Counted from the stretch's first letter, positions 16,217 through 25,600 are shown. The stretch: 64,000 nt of DNA from CAZXBB01 sp964638815 (GCA_964638815.1 CAZXBB010000319.1:1-64000), one strand, 5' to 3'. Translations and numbers: made by a program. Notes: generated from the sequence alone by a model not told the origin.

Positions 16217-16222
16217 TAAGAT
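16217..16222 (+). promoter_or_regulatory. Candidate -10 TAAGAT before the glycosyltransferase gene
   Basis: TAAGAT predicts a leader of about 26 bases that contains GGAG (16243-16246), 8 bases before ATG 16255. This gene therefore appears to have a leader with a ribosome site, unlike the leaderless group. Confidence 0.4.
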
Positions 16223-16254
16223 CAGCTTCTCCCCCGCATCCCGGAGTGAATCCC

Positions 16255-17046
16255 ATGCGACACACGCCCCGCGTTCGTCCCCGCGTTCTCGTCGGCATCC
16301 CCGTCTATAACGAGGAGCGGTACGTCACGCCGGTGCTGCGGGAGGTGAGTCGCTACGCGGACGACGTGCTCGTCATCGACGACGGGTCCACCGATCACAC
16401 GCCGATGGAGCTCGCGCGGCATCCGGTCGAGGTGATTCGCCACGCGGAGAACCGGGGCTACGGGCGCTCCATGCAGGACATGCTGCGGTGGGCGCGGTTC
16501 GACGGATTCGACTGGCTGATCACGATGGACTGCGACGAGCAGCACGAGCCCGCCGCGATCCCATGCTTCCTCGACGCCATGGCCGCCGGCGACGCCGACG
16601 TGGTCTCGGGAAGCCGCTACCTCGAGATGACGCGGCTCGACGACGCGCCGCCCAACGATCGACGCCGCATCAACCGGGCGATCACCCAGGAACTCAACGA
16701 TCGGCTCGGCCTTTCGATCACGGACGCCTTCTGCGGCTTCAAGGCCTACCGCGTCGCGGCGTGCGATCGTCTCTCGCTCGACGTGGACGGGTACGACTTC
16801 CCGATGCAGTTCTGGGTCCAGGCCGTCGCCCACGACCTCCGCATCACCGAGATCCCGGTGCGTCTCATCTACAACGACCCGGATCGCAGCTTCGGCGGAC
16901 CGCTGGACGATCCGACCTCGCGTCTTCATCACTACCACCGGACGATGCACCGCGAGCTGAAGCGCTGTCGTCATCTGCTGGGCGCTGAAGCGCTTGCGGG
17001 GCTGGAGACGTGTCCGGCGTGCGCGACGCAGCCTTGCGACGCATGA
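16255..17046 (+). CDS. Glycosyltransferase family 2 (polyprenyl-phosphate sugar transferase type)
   Basis: The 263-residue protein is a GT-A fold transferase: VLVGIPVYNEERYV, VIDDGSTDHT (nucleotide-sugar site), MDCDEQHEP (metal-binding region) and GSRYLEM. It resembles dolichol-phosphate mannose synthase-type enzymes in length and motifs but lacks the C-terminal membrane helices some have. Acceptor and donor are not identifiable. ATG 16255 is supported by GGAG eight bases upstream; an in-frame GTG at 16246 would overlap that site. Two Cys pairs close the C-terminus (CPACATQPC), which is unusual. Confidence 0.8.
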   Translation: MRHTPRVRPRVLVGIPVYNEERYVTPVLREVSRYADDVLVIDDGSTDHTPMELARHPVEVIRHAENRGYGRSMQDMLRWARFDGFDWLITMDCDEQHEPAAIPCFLDAMAAGDADVVSGSRYLEMTRLDDAPPNDRRRINRAITQELNDRLGLSITDAFCGFKAYRVAACDRLSLDVDGYDFPMQFWVQAVAHDLRITEIPVRLIYNDPDRSFGGPLDDPTSRLHHYHRTMHRELKRCRHLLGAEALAGLETCPACATQPCDA

Positions 17047-17079
17047 TGACGTCCGGGCACGTTCGATCGGCGTGTCACG

Positions 17080-18501
17080 ATGTCGGTTGATCTCACGATC
17101 GACCCGAGCTGCCGCGACTGGCCGGCCCGCGTGCGAGAACGCCCGACCGGGGCCCTCTTCGGTCGATCGCTCGCCGAGTGGCGCACGCTCACGCGACGCG
17201 AGCTCGGTCTCGCGACCGAAACGCCCGTGATCGCGACCGGCCACCAGACGATGCTCTGGCATCCGGGCATCCTCGTGAAGTTCATGCTCGTCGAGGCGGT
17301 CGCGAGTGCGCACGGCTTCGCCCGCGCGAACCTGATCGTGGATCAGCACGCGGCGACCCGCGCCGGCTCGGGCGACTTCGGCGGCTTCGACGTTCCGGTG
17401 CGGCGCACCGACGACACGCTCGCGCTGCGTCGCGTCGAGCTCACCCGCCCGCGCGCCGACGTGCCGATGGCGCTGCACCCGGCCTTCACGCCCGCCGCAC
17501 CGCCGCCCGACCTGCGGGCCGCGCTGCCGTCCGTCGCCGACGGCGCCCGGCGCATCCACGCGGCCGTGGCCGCCCACGCGGACGCCCCGAACGCCGCGCT
17601 CCAGATGGGCGCGGCGCTCTGCGACCTGATGGAGCCGTGGTTCACGCCCGCGCCGGCGGTCACCGCGACCGAGCTGATCGGGACCTCGCTCGCCCGCGCG
17701 TTGCTCGAGGCCATGCGGGCCGACCCCGCGCGCTGCGCCGGGACGTACAACGCGGCCGTCGCGGGCCTGCCCGAGGCGGGAATCGGGGGCCTTCTCGTGC
17801 GCGACGACTGGGTCGAGCTTCCGATCTGGCGCATCCGCGACGACGGCCGCCGCATGCACGGCTACGACCACGACGTCGAGCGAGCGATCACCGAGCTGCA
17901 CGCGCCGGCGCTGCTCCCGCGCGCGCTCTTCATGACGGCACTCATCCGTCTCGGCATGTGCGACCTCTTCGTGCACGGAACGGGCGGCGCGAACTACGAT
18001 CGCGCGATGGAGCGCTGGGTGCGTGCGTGGCTCGGCGTCGAGCCGGCCCCGATCGCCGTGGCCACGGCGACACTGCTCCTGCCGCTGGCGACGCCGGACG
18101 GCGTCGAGGCCGACGTCCCGCGCGCGATCGCCGCCGCCCGTCGCGCGTGGCACGACCCGGAGTCGCCCGCCGCTTCAGAGCCGGCGGGGCCCGCGACGCG
18201 GCCGGGCCCCGTCAAGCGCGAGCTTCTCGCCGCGATCGGGCAGACGCCGCGCGGCACGCCGGCGCGGCGCAGCGCGTTCTTCGCGATGCACGAGTCGCTG
18301 GCGACGCTGCGTTCGATGCACGTCGGCCGGGTCGAGCGTCTCCAGCGCGACGCGACGACCGCCCGGCGGCACGTCGTCGACGCGGAGATCGCCGGGCGAC
18401 GCGACTGGGCCTTCCCGCTCTACCCGCGCGAGATGATCGACGAGCTGGCCGGGGCGGTTCGTGCGGCGGTGGCGCCGTGCACGCCGGCTACTCCGAAATG
18501 A
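17080..18501 (+). CDS. Conserved-looking protein of unknown function, faint BshC resemblance
   Basis: The 473-residue soluble protein starts 33 bases after the glycosyltransferase gene. VIATGHQTMLWHPGILVKFM (about 50-69) followed by NLIVDQHA is faintly like the GQQ-G-L..GP loop of BshC, the cysteine-adding enzyme of bacillithiol synthesis, and the C-terminal third is helical and Arg-rich as in BshC. The likeness is too weak to name it. FVHGTGGANYDRAMERW near residue 300 looks like a conserved catalytic loop. Its last 14 bases overlap the convergent lipoprotein gene. Confidence 0.6.
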   Translation: MSVDLTIDPSCRDWPARVRERPTGALFGRSLAEWRTLTRRELGLATETPVIATGHQTMLWHPGILVKFMLVEAVASAHGFARANLIVDQHAATRAGSGDFGGFDVPVRRTDDTLALRRVELTRPRADVPMALHPAFTPAAPPPDLRAALPSVADGARRIHAAVAAHADAPNAALQMGAALCDLMEPWFTPAPAVTATELIGTSLARALLEAMRADPARCAGTYNAAVAGLPEAGIGGLLVRDDWVELPIWRIRDDGRRMHGYDHDVERAITELHAPALLPRALFMTALIRLGMCDLFVHGTGGANYDRAMERWVRAWLGVEPAPIAVATATLLLPLATPDGVEADVPRAIAAARRAWHDPESPAASEPAGPATRPGPVKRELLAAIGQTPRGTPARRSAFFAMHESLATLRSMHVGRVERLQRDATTARRHVVDAEIAGRRDWAFPLYPREMIDELAGAVRAAVAPCTPATPK

Positions 18502-19243
18502 CGAGCCGCCGGCGCTCGTTCTTTCCCGGCAGTCCGAGGATCCTGAGCTGCTCGCGGTCGTGGCGGGCGACGACGCCCATGCCGGGCACGATCCAGATCG
18601 TCTCGACGCGGCGGACCTGCGCGAGGCGGAGCTTCGCCTGGAAGGAGACCTCCACGCGCTGGGCGAGGAGCGCGCCGAGCGGCGTCTCGATCCGGTCGTC
18701 GCCGGCGTACTCGATCGTGCGCAGGGCCCGGCCGGATTCGCGCTCGCGACGCGGGTCGCGCGCATCGACCACGCGCATGTCGGAACGCGATTCGCGCTTC
18801 TCGCCCGGCGGCAGCTCCGCCCACGCGAGCGTGAGCGGCGGGTCGAAGCGCGTCAGCGCCTCCTGGTCGTGCGCGGCCGCGGCGTACTGCTCGACGCTGC
18901 CGTCCTCGTTCACGCGCAGATACAGCGTCAGGTTCTCGCCGAAGTCGATCTCGACGTCGCCGCCGTCGCCGCCACCGTCGCCCCCGCCACCGCCGTCGCC
19001 GCCGCGCGGTCGTCGCGTCTCGATGAACCGGTCGCCGGTCGGCACGCCGTCGTCGTCGATCACGGTGTACACGCGACGCGCCGGGGTCGCCGGGAAGAGA
19101 TCTCCGGCGACGACGACCCCGGCCGGGGGGAGCGCCTCGAGGACCGCGAACACCGGCGCCGGTTCCTCGACGCGCGTCGTCTGCGGTGTCGCGCAGCCTG
19201 CGGCGACCAGGGCGAACGCGAGGACGAGCGCGCGGGCGATCAT
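18488..19243 (-). CDS. Lipoprotein of unknown function
   Basis: The 251-residue protein has a lipoprotein signal (MIARALVLAFALVAAGC, Cys17), a Gly/Asp-rich low-complexity segment near residues 80-93 (glycine-aspartate repeats) and a beta-rich remainder. It starts in an ATGA overlap with the upstream gene, so the two are coupled. No enzymatic motif was found. It probably sits in a membrane facing the periplasm together with its partner at 19240. Confidence 0.65.
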   Translation of the reverse strand: MIARALVLAFALVAAGCATPQTTRVEEPAPVFAVLEALPPAGVVVAGDLFPATPARRVYTVIDDDGVPTGDRFIETRRPRGGDGGGGGDGGGDGGDVEIDFGENLTLYLRVNEDGSVEQYAAAAHDQEALTRFDPPLTLAWAELPPGEKRESRSDMRVVDARDPRRERESGRALRTIEYAGDDRIETPLGALLAQRVEVSFQAKLRLAQVRRVETIWIVPGMGVVARHDREQLRILGLPGKNERRRLVISE

Positions 19244-20685
19244 TCCCCGATCCGTCCGGTCGGCAGTCCCTTGCTCTTCCACAGCCGGTGCAGATCTTCG
19301 AGGGCGATCGCCTCGGTCTCCGAGCCGTCGGCGTGGCGACGCCGCACGAGGGTCCCGTCCCGGTCGTAGAGCGTCACGGTCTCCGCGGCGTCCGTGCGGG
19401 TCCGGCTCGTCAGCATCCAGCCGCCGCTTCCGTCGGTGCGCGGCTCCCAGCGATCGGTGCGGAGCGCGATCGTCATACGGGGCGCGGTGCTGTCGAAGGC
19501 GTAGGTGCTCATCGTGCGCGAGACAAGCAGGTCGCGCGGCAGCGCGGCGCCGAGGTTCCATCGCAGCGCCTGCGAGAGGTAGACGTCCGGCGTGCGCCAG
19601 CTCTGCTCGTCGCGGGTGGCGCCGTCCTTGCCGCTGGCGATGACGGTCACGGTCCCGCTCGGGTCGCCGGGGCTCTGCGGCGTGCGGATGCCGGTTTCGG
19701 CCTCGCTCTGCTCCCGCCCGCGAAAGCGACGAGTACCGCGGATCGACCACGCTTCCTCCGACTGGTCCCACGCCACCCAATAGCCGGCCAGCGTGTCGTA
19801 GGTGCTCCCGGCGGCGTGCTCCAGGTAGTGGCCGCGCACGATCACAAGGAGACCGGGCATCTCCTCCGCGCGGTCGTACCGCGACGGTGAACGCGACGGG
19901 TCGATGCCGCCCTTCGGACCTTCTCGGCACTCGACCGAGTAGTAGCCGAGCTCGGCGTCGGCGCCTCCGGTGACCGCGGCGGGCCGGTAGTACCGGTACC
20001 ACCGGAGCGGGCCGGCGAGGCCGCGCAGGCGATCCGGAGTGATCGAGGCGATCAGGTCCCGCCCCGCCTCGAGCCGGGCCTTCCGCGAGAGCGCGACGTC
20101 GGCGAGCGGATCCAGGCGGATCGTCTCGTAGCACGAATCCAGGAGCGGGCGGATGCGATCGAAGGCTTCCGGGAGGATCTGGCTCGCGAAGACCAGCAGC
20201 TCGGATTCGCCGCGATCCAGGATGAGCCAGCCGCTCACGATCTCCCGGTCTGGCGCGGCCTCGTGCGCGACGTAGCAGAGGTGACCGGGCTTCCCGCCGA
20301 GCGTGGCGGGCCGATCGTCGAGCACCCGGAACGCCGCGTCGCCGCGGCGGAAGGTCGAGAGGATGTCCGCCACGTACGCCCGCGGCGTCGTGCCGCCCGC
20401 CGGCCCGTCGGTCGGGAGCAGGGGCTGCACCGCGACGGACCAGGCGGGACCGGCCGCGCCGTCGAGGATCGAGAGCGACGTCCGCCCGTCGATCCGCCGA
20501 ACGTGGGCCACCGAGCCGGACGGCGGGTGGATCGTCAGCCCCATCGACTCGACGCGGACCGGCTCGGGCTCGAGCCCCGCCGGGATGTCGGGCGGAGCCG
20601 GTCGGATCTGGCCGCCGGCGACGCCCGCGAGCAGCAGGGCGAGGAGCGGTCCGGCCGGGGCGATGCGCGACGGGCGTGGGCTCAT
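19240..20685 (-). CDS. Secreted protein of unknown function, partner of the downstream lipoprotein
   Basis: The 481-residue protein has a signal peptide (MSPRPSRIAPAGPLLALLLAGVAGG-QIR). The mature chain is beta-rich with no cysteine cluster or catalytic motif I recognise; phrases such as GKPGHLCYVAHEA and SELLVFASQILPEAFDRIRPLLDSC recall stress-response or PsbP-like secreted domains, but not strongly. ATG 20685 is supported by TACAGT six bases upstream. It is first of a two-gene operon and diverges from the ribosomal operon promoter. Confidence 0.6.
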   Translation of the reverse strand: MSPRPSRIAPAGPLLALLLAGVAGGQIRPAPPDIPAGLEPEPVRVESMGLTIHPPSGSVAHVRRIDGRTSLSILDGAAGPAWSVAVQPLLPTDGPAGGTTPRAYVADILSTFRRGDAAFRVLDDRPATLGGKPGHLCYVAHEAAPDREIVSGWLILDRGESELLVFASQILPEAFDRIRPLLDSCYETIRLDPLADVALSRKARLEAGRDLIASITPDRLRGLAGPLRWYRYYRPAAVTGGADAELGYYSVECREGPKGGIDPSRSPSRYDRAEEMPGLLVIVRGHYLEHAAGSTYDTLAGYWVAWDQSEEAWSIRGTRRFRGREQSEAETGIRTPQSPGDPSGTVTVIASGKDGATRDEQSWRTPDVYLSQALRWNLGAALPRDLLVSRTMSTYAFDSTAPRMTIALRTDRWEPRTDGSGGWMLTSRTRTDAAETVTLYDRDGTLVRRRHADGSETEAIALEDLHRLWKSKGLPTGRIGE

Positions 20686-20691
20686 GGAAGG

Positions 20692-20697
20692 ACTGTA
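20692..20697 (-). promoter_or_regulatory. -10 element TACAGT, 6 bases before ATG 20685
   Basis: On the minus strand TACAGT, six bases, ATG predicts transcription starting on the start codon. A GGAGG lies further upstream, before the hexamer, and so would not be in the transcript. Confidence 0.45.
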
Positions 20698-20755
20698 TCG
20701 CCTCCGGAGGTCGCCGGCAGCATGGCGCCGGCGCGGCCCCCGATCGGTGCCTGCG

Positions 20756-20783
20756 TTGACAGGACCGGCGGGACACGTATCAT
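20756..20783 (+). promoter_or_regulatory. Near-consensus sigma-70 promoter of the ribosomal protein operon
   Basis: TTGACA (20756-20761), a 16-base spacer and TATCAT (20778-20783) form the best housekeeping promoter in the window, upstream of rpsJ. Strong transcription is expected, as for ribosomal operons in general. Confidence 0.75.
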
Positions 20784-21026
20784 CCCCGGTTCGCACCATC
20801 GCGGCGGTGGTGCGGTCATCTCGAGTCCGCCGGCCCGTTGCCGTGACGCGACGGGTTCGGTCAGGGATCGGTGTTCAGTTGGACGTGAGATGTCCGGGGA
20901 GGCGTTCGAGGGGGAAAGCGTCACCAACGTCGGGCCGCCGTGGTCCGGTGCGGGTGTGTGTTTCGTACGGGTCACCTCGAATCGATACGAGGGGCTCTTC
21001 TTCGTTGCAGGACGTGCAGCAGACCG
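20784..21026 (+). promoter_or_regulatory. Long leader of the rpsJ operon
   Basis: About 235 bases separate the predicted transcription start from ATG 21027, in contrast to the leaderless genes around it. No gene is seen. CCTCG/CGAGG near 20978-20995 can form a small hairpin. In gamma-proteobacteria the S10 leader binds L4 for feedback control; a similar role here is an inference from position only, since I see no homologous L4 target. Confidence 0.4.
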
Positions 21027-21335
<309 letters not shown>

Positions 21336-21343
21336 GTGAGACA

Positions 21344-22033
21344 ATGACGGCGGCGCTTCTAGGTCGGAAGGTGGGCATGACCCGCTACTTCACGGAAGAC
21401 GGGAGAAACGTCCCCGTCACCGTGATCGAAGCCGGTCCGTGCGTCGTCACGCAGGTCAAGACGACCGAGAGCGACGGCTACGCCGCCGTGCAGATCGCGT
21501 TCGCCGATGCGCGTCCGCGTCGTGCGACGATGCCGATCATCGGGCACGACGCGAAGGCGGGGACCGCGCCGAAGCGGTTCCACCGCGAGCTGCGTCTGGC
21601 GTCGGACGACGAGGCTTCGGCGTACGAGATCGGGCAGACGCTCGACGTCAGCGTGTTCAGCGACGACATGTATCTCGATGTCGTCGGCACGAGCAAGGGC
21701 AAGGGATTCGCGGGGCAGATGAAGCGTCACCACTTCGCCGGGCTCGAGGCGAGCCACGGCGTGCAGCGCTGCCATCGCCGCGGCGGATCGATCGCCGCCC
21801 ACGCCACGAACCGAGGCACGGGTCCGAAGCCCAAGAAGGGCAAGAGGATGGCGGGCCAGATGGGCAACGAGCGCGTCACGACGCGCAATCTCGATGTCGT
21901 ATCGATCGACGCGGACCGGAATCTCCTGTTCGTGAAGGGTCCGGTGCCCGGTCCGAACACGGGGATGGTGTTCCTCCGATCGTCGAAGCGTCTGGGAAGA
22001 CAGAAAGCGAGGCTGGCCAAGGCCGGCAAGTGA
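21344..22033 (+). CDS. rplC: 50S ribosomal protein L3
   Basis: L3 is 229 residues, slightly longer than the usual 205-215, with the start LLGRKVGMTRYFTEDG and the central GTSKGKGFAGQMKRHHF loop that reaches toward the peptidyl-transferase centre. GGTGAG seven bases before the ATG is a good ribosome site, eight bases after rpsJ. The extra residues are mainly the Lys/Arg tail. An unusual 236-base gap follows it. Confidence 0.95.
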   Translation: MTAALLGRKVGMTRYFTEDGRNVPVTVIEAGPCVVTQVKTTESDGYAAVQIAFADARPRRATMPIIGHDAKAGTAPKRFHRELRLASDDEASAYEIGQTLDVSVFSDDMYLDVVGTSKGKGFAGQMKRHHFAGLEASHGVQRCHRRGGSIAAHATNRGTGPKPKKGKRMAGQMGNERVTTRNLDVVSIDADRNLLFVKGPVPGPNTGMVFLRSSKRLGRQKARLAKAGK

Positions 22034-22269
22034 GTGCCGGTGATCGCGAAGGCCGGACGGTGGCCGCCAGGCCGATCCGAAGGGAACCGCGCGATCGCAA
22101 CAGCATTCGAACCGAGACCGAGTCAACAACCCTGACCGGACTGCCGGGCCCGAGGAAACGGGTCCGGGTCGAAACTCCGGCGCTCTGGGCGCAACCAGAT
22201 CCGCCGCTCGACGATTGGTCCGGAAGGGTGAGGCGAAAATGACGGCAAGGCCGTCAGGTGTGAGACGCG
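22034..22269 (+). other. Unusually long rplC-rplD intergenic region with a stem-loop
   Basis: These two genes usually lie within about 20 bases of each other. Here 236 bases intervene with no credible reading frame. A 9-bp stem (22144-22152 with 22159-22167, one G-U pair) closes a GGAAA-containing hexaloop. The region just before rplD is purine-rich. It could be an internal regulatory RNA element or a processing site, but nothing in it identifies which. Confidence 0.5.
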
Positions 22270-22932
22270 ATGATTGAACTCCCTATCTATAACAGGCAGG
22301 GCAAGCAGGTCGATACGCTTGCCATCGACGAGGCGCAGCTGGGAACCCAGGTGCGCCCCGTGCTGCTGAAGCAGGCCTACGTCATGTTCCACGCGAACCG
22401 GCGTCAGGCTTCCGCCCGCACCAAAAACAAGTCGAGGGTCGCAGGCTCGACGCGCAAGCTGTACCGGCAGAAGGGCACGGGCAACGCCCGCGTCGGACAG
22501 CGGCGCACACCGAGCCGAATCGGCGGCGGCGTGGCGTTCGCGAAGACGCGGTCGTCGTTCCGGCTCGACATGCCGAAGAAGATGCGCCGGCTCGCGAACC
22601 GCAACGCGCTGCTCGCCAAGCTCGTCGACAGCGAGGTGAAGTGCATCGACGACCTCGGCTTCGACAAGCCGAAGACGTCGGAGTTCCGGGCGCTGCTCGA
22701 GGCGCTGGGCGTCAACCGGACCTGCCTGGTCGCGCTCGACCCGGGGAATCGCAACGCGGCCCTCTCGGCGCGGAACCTCGACGAGGTGGACACGATCTCC
22801 GTCGAGCAGCTCAACGCGTTCGAGCTCCTGAATCACCGGTTCCTGGTCCTCGGAAAGGCCTCGCTCGAGGCGTTCCTCGACGGATCGGCGTGGAAGAAGG
22901 ATGCCGAAGGCACCGGGAAGGAGGCGGCCTGA
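22270..22932 (+). CDS. rplD: 50S ribosomal protein L4
   Basis: L4, 220 residues, has the globular N-terminus (IYNRQGKQVDTL), the exit-tunnel loop rich in basic residues (KLYRQKGTGNARVGQRRTPSRIGGG) and the C-terminal Rossmann-like part. It lines the nascent peptide tunnel and often feeds back on its own operon. The last A of its TGA is the first base of the rplW ATG, so the two genes are coupled. Confidence 0.95.
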   Translation: MIELPIYNRQGKQVDTLAIDEAQLGTQVRPVLLKQAYVMFHANRRQASARTKNKSRVAGSTRKLYRQKGTGNARVGQRRTPSRIGGGVAFAKTRSSFRLDMPKKMRRLANRNALLAKLVDSEVKCIDDLGFDKPKTSEFRALLEALGVNRTCLVALDPGNRNAALSARNLDEVDTISVEQLNAFELLNHRFLVLGKASLEAFLDGSAWKKDAEGTGKEAA

Positions 22933-23210
22933 TGGAAGCGACGACGATCATCCGCAAGCCGTTGATCACGGAGAAGGCGACGTTCGGCTCCTCGATGCTC
23001 AACCGGTACGCCTTCGAGGTGGATCGCCGCGCCACGAAGCCGGCGATCAAGCGGGCCGTGGAGGAGCTCTACGGCGTCCGCGTCGTCTCGGTGGCGACGC
23101 AGAACCGCAAGGGACAGCTTCGCCGGAACAAGTTCGGCTTCTGGCGGGCGAAGTGTCATAAACGCGCGATCGTTCGCGTTCACGCCGACGACCGCATCGA
23201 GCTGTTCTGA
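22932..23210 (+). CDS. rplW: 50S ribosomal protein L23
   Basis: L23, 92 residues, has the typical opening IIRKPLITEKAT and the FEVDRRATKPAIKRAVEELYGVRV core. It sits at the tunnel exit and docks the signal recognition particle and trigger factor. The start codon overlaps the rplD stop as TGATG, and AAGGAGG lies ten bases upstream, the strongest ribosome site in the operon. Confidence 0.95.
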   Translation: MEATTIIRKPLITEKATFGSSMLNRYAFEVDRRATKPAIKRAVEELYGVRVVSVATQNRKGQLRRNKFGFWRAKCHKRAIVRVHADDRIELF

Positions 23211-23251
23211 GGAGAGCGAACAGCCGGCAGCTAACAGCGAAGAACCAGATC

Positions 23252-24106
23252 ATGGCCATCCGAACTTACAAGCCAGTCACCAACGGTCGCCGCAACATGT
23301 CGGTGAACCTGAACGCCGAGGTCACGAAGACGACCCCGGAGAAGGCGCTGCTGCGCCCGCTGCCGGGGAAGGGCGGCCGGAACCACCAGGGCAAGGTCAC
23401 CGTTCGCGGACGCGGCGGCGGGCACAAGCGGCGTTACCGGCTGATCGACTTCCGGCGCAACCGGGACGGCGAGCCGGCGAAGGTCATCGGGATCGAGTAC
23501 GACCCGAACCGCTCGGCCCACATCGCTCTGCTCGAGTACCCCGACGGCCAGCGCCGCTACATCCTCGCGCCGCGGGGCATGACCGACGGCGAGGTGGTCG
23601 AGAGCTCGCGGGCGGCGATCGAGCCGAAGCCGGGCAACTGCATGCCCCTGCGGTTCATCCCCACCGGCCTGACCGTCCACGGGATCGAGTTCGAGCCCGG
23701 CAAGGGCGGCAAGCTCTGCCGGACGGCCGGCTCGGGCGCCCGGCTGTCGAACCGCGAAGGACGCTGGGCGACCATCGTGCTGCCGTCGGGCGAGATCCGG
23801 CAGGTCTCGATCGACTGCCGCGCGACCATCGGCCAGCTCGGCAACACGGATCACCAGAACGTCAAGGTCGGCAAGGCGGGGCGCAGCCGCTGGCTCGGGC
23901 GCAAGCCGAAGGTGCGCGGCGTCGCGAAGGACCACTCGTGCCACCCGCTCGGCGGCGGCGAGGGTCGCTCGAAAGGCGGGCGCGAGCCGGCCAGCGCGTC
24001 GGGCACGAAGTCGAAGGGCGGACGCACGAGGCGCCGCGGGCAGTGGACGGACGCGCGGATCCTCCGGCGTCGCAAGAGCAGGCGTTACGGACAGTTGAAA
24101 GTCTGA
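23252..24106 (+). CDS. rplB: 50S ribosomal protein L2
   Basis: L2, 284 residues, has the RNA-binding repeats (GRGGGHKRRYRLIDFRR, NCMPLRFIPTGLTVHGIE) and the C-terminal CHPLGGGEGRSKGG. The first His, equivalent to the one important for peptidyl transfer, is kept, while the second position of the usual HPHGGG is Leu. Forty-one bases separate it from rplW. It binds 23S rRNA near the subunit interface and is needed for peptidyl-transferase activity. Confidence 0.95.
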   Translation: MAIRTYKPVTNGRRNMSVNLNAEVTKTTPEKALLRPLPGKGGRNHQGKVTVRGRGGGHKRRYRLIDFRRNRDGEPAKVIGIEYDPNRSAHIALLEYPDGQRRYILAPRGMTDGEVVESSRAAIEPKPGNCMPLRFIPTGLTVHGIEFEPGKGGKLCRTAGSGARLSNREGRWATIVLPSGEIRQVSIDCRATIGQLGNTDHQNVKVGKAGRSRWLGRKPKVRGVAKDHSCHPLGGGEGRSKGGREPASASGTKSKGGRTRRRGQWTDARILRRRKSRRYGQLKV

Positions 24107-24114
24107 GGTAGGCC

Positions 24115-24399
24115 ATGGGACGATCACTGAAGAAAGGCCCGTTCGTCGACGAGAAGCTCTACCGCAAGGTCGAGCGGCTCAACGAGTCCGGTGCGCGCAC
24201 CCCGATCAAGACCTGGGCGCGGGCATGCGTCATCGTGCCCGAGTTCGTGGGTCACACGTTCCAGGTGCACAACGGCCGCCAGTTCCCCGACGTCTTCGTG
24301 ACGGAGGACATGGTGGGCCATCGGCTCGGCGAGTTCAGCCAGACGCGGCTGTTCCGAGGGCACACGAACAAGAAGGAAGGCGTGAAGGTGCGCCGTTAG
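24115..24399 (+). CDS. rpsS: 30S ribosomal protein S19
   Basis: S19, 94 residues, has the near-universal start [15 protein letters not shown], then [14 protein letters not shown] and [18 protein letters not shown]. It lies in the head of the 30S subunit near the A-site finger. GAGGTAGG precedes its ATG and rplB ends eight bases upstream. Confidence 0.95.
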   Translation: MGRSLKKGPFVDEKLYRKVERLNESGARTPIKTWARACVIVPEFVGHTFQVHNGRQFPDVFVTEDMVGHRLGEFSQTRLFRGHTNKKEGVKVRR

Positions 24400-24480
24400 A
24401 GCGCTCCGTACGGCTCGTGAGGCGGCTCTTTGGGGCCGAGGCGAGCCGAAACCCGCTCCGTCGCTCAGCAGGCATTCGAC

Positions 24481-24813
24481 ATGACGTACAAAGCATCACA
24501 CCGATTCGCACGCATCGCCCCGCGCAAGGCGCGACTGGTCGCGGACATGATCCGCGGCCTGCCGGTCGACGACGCGCTGACGGCGCTCGAGTTCTCGAAG
24601 AAGCGGGCCGCGTGGTATCTCAAGGCGGTCCTCAAGAGCGCGATCGCGAACGCGGAGGAGGGCGAGGCCGACGTGTCCTCGCTCTACGTCCATGAGTCGC
24701 GCGTGGACGAGGGTCCCACCATCAAACGATTCCAGCCGAAGGACCGCGGTCGAGCGCATCCGATCCTGAAGCGAAGCAGCCATCTCCACCTCGTTCTGGA
24801 TGAGAGGAACTGA
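24481..24813 (+). CDS. rplV: 50S ribosomal protein L22
   Basis: L22, 110 residues, starts at ATG 24481, giving the family start [24 protein letters not shown]; upstream in-frame ATG 24430 would add non-family residues. The C-terminal hairpin ([25 protein letters not shown]) lines the exit tunnel. The usual RG.A ending is shortened. An 81-base gap separates it from rpsS, with no hairpin evident. Confidence 0.93.
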   Translation: MTYKASHRFARIAPRKARLVADMIRGLPVDDALTALEFSKKRAAWYLKAVLKSAIANAEEGEADVSSLYVHESRVDEGPTIKRFQPKDRGRAHPILKRSSHLHLVLDERN

Positions 24814-24816
24814 CGA

Positions 24817-25521
24817 ATGGGACAGAAGACGCATCCATTCGGATTCCGCGTCGGCATCACCGAGGCCCACAAGTCGCGGTGGTACGCGCCGAAGGCGCTG
24901 TTCGCGGAGCTCCTCGTCGAGGACTACCGGATCCGCCAGTACGTGGACAAGCGTCTGAACCGGACGCCTCCGTTCGCCGCCGTTGCCGACATCCTCATCG
25001 AGCGGACGCGCGAGGAGCTGACGATCATCGTCAAGACGGCGCGGCCCGGTCTCGTGATCGGCCCCAAGGGCGCCGAGATCGACCGGCTGACGCAGGACCT
25101 CATGGCGATGACCGGTCGCAAGGTGTCGATCAAGATCGTCGAGATCCGCAACCCCGATACGAACGCCGTGCTGATCGGCGAGGCGATCGCGGAGCAAATG
25201 AAGAAGCGGTCGAATTTCCGTCGGATGCTGAAGCAGCGCTGCGAGGCGGCGATGCAGAACGGCGCGCTGGGCGTTCGCCTCCAGGTCTCGGGTCGCCTCG
25301 GCGGCGCCGAGATGTCGCGGACCTTTCAGACGCGTCTGGGGTCTATTCCGCTGTCGACGCTCCAGGCGAACGTCGACTACGCGTGCGTGCCCAGCCGCAC
25401 GACGTACGGCACGATCGGCGTGAAGGTGTGGGTCTACAAGGGCATGTACACCGACGGCGAGGACGATCAGATCGAATCGAAGGCGGCGGGAGCGCGGGCG
25501 CGGGCTCGCGGTCGTCGGTAG
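24817..25521 (+). CDS. rpsC: 30S ribosomal protein S3
   Basis: S3, 234 residues, has the start MGQKTHPFGFRVG, a type II KH domain (LVIGPKGAEIDRLTQDL) and the C-terminal ARTTYGTIGVKVWVYKG. It lines the mRNA entry tunnel and contributes to helicase action. It starts three bases after rplV. The tail after residue 215 is a short Ala/Arg-rich extension. Confidence 0.95.
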   Translation: MGQKTHPFGFRVGITEAHKSRWYAPKALFAELLVEDYRIRQYVDKRLNRTPPFAAVADILIERTREELTIIVKTARPGLVIGPKGAEIDRLTQDLMAMTGRKVSIKIVEIRNPDTNAVLIGEAIAEQMKKRSNFRRMLKQRCEAAMQNGALGVRLQVSGRLGGAEMSRTFQTRLGSIPLSTLQANVDYACVPSRTTYGTIGVKVWVYKGMYTDGEDDQIESKAAGARARARGRR

Positions 25522-25600
25522 GTCCATATCCGGCCCTCCGGGCCTCGATGGGACGAAAGCGGGGCCTGGCGCCTCGATGGGACAATAGGGAGCACGTCCG

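Noticed and set aside
17080..18501. Naming this gene bshC
   Set aside because: Only one loop resembles BshC and other hallmarks are missing; kept as unknown.
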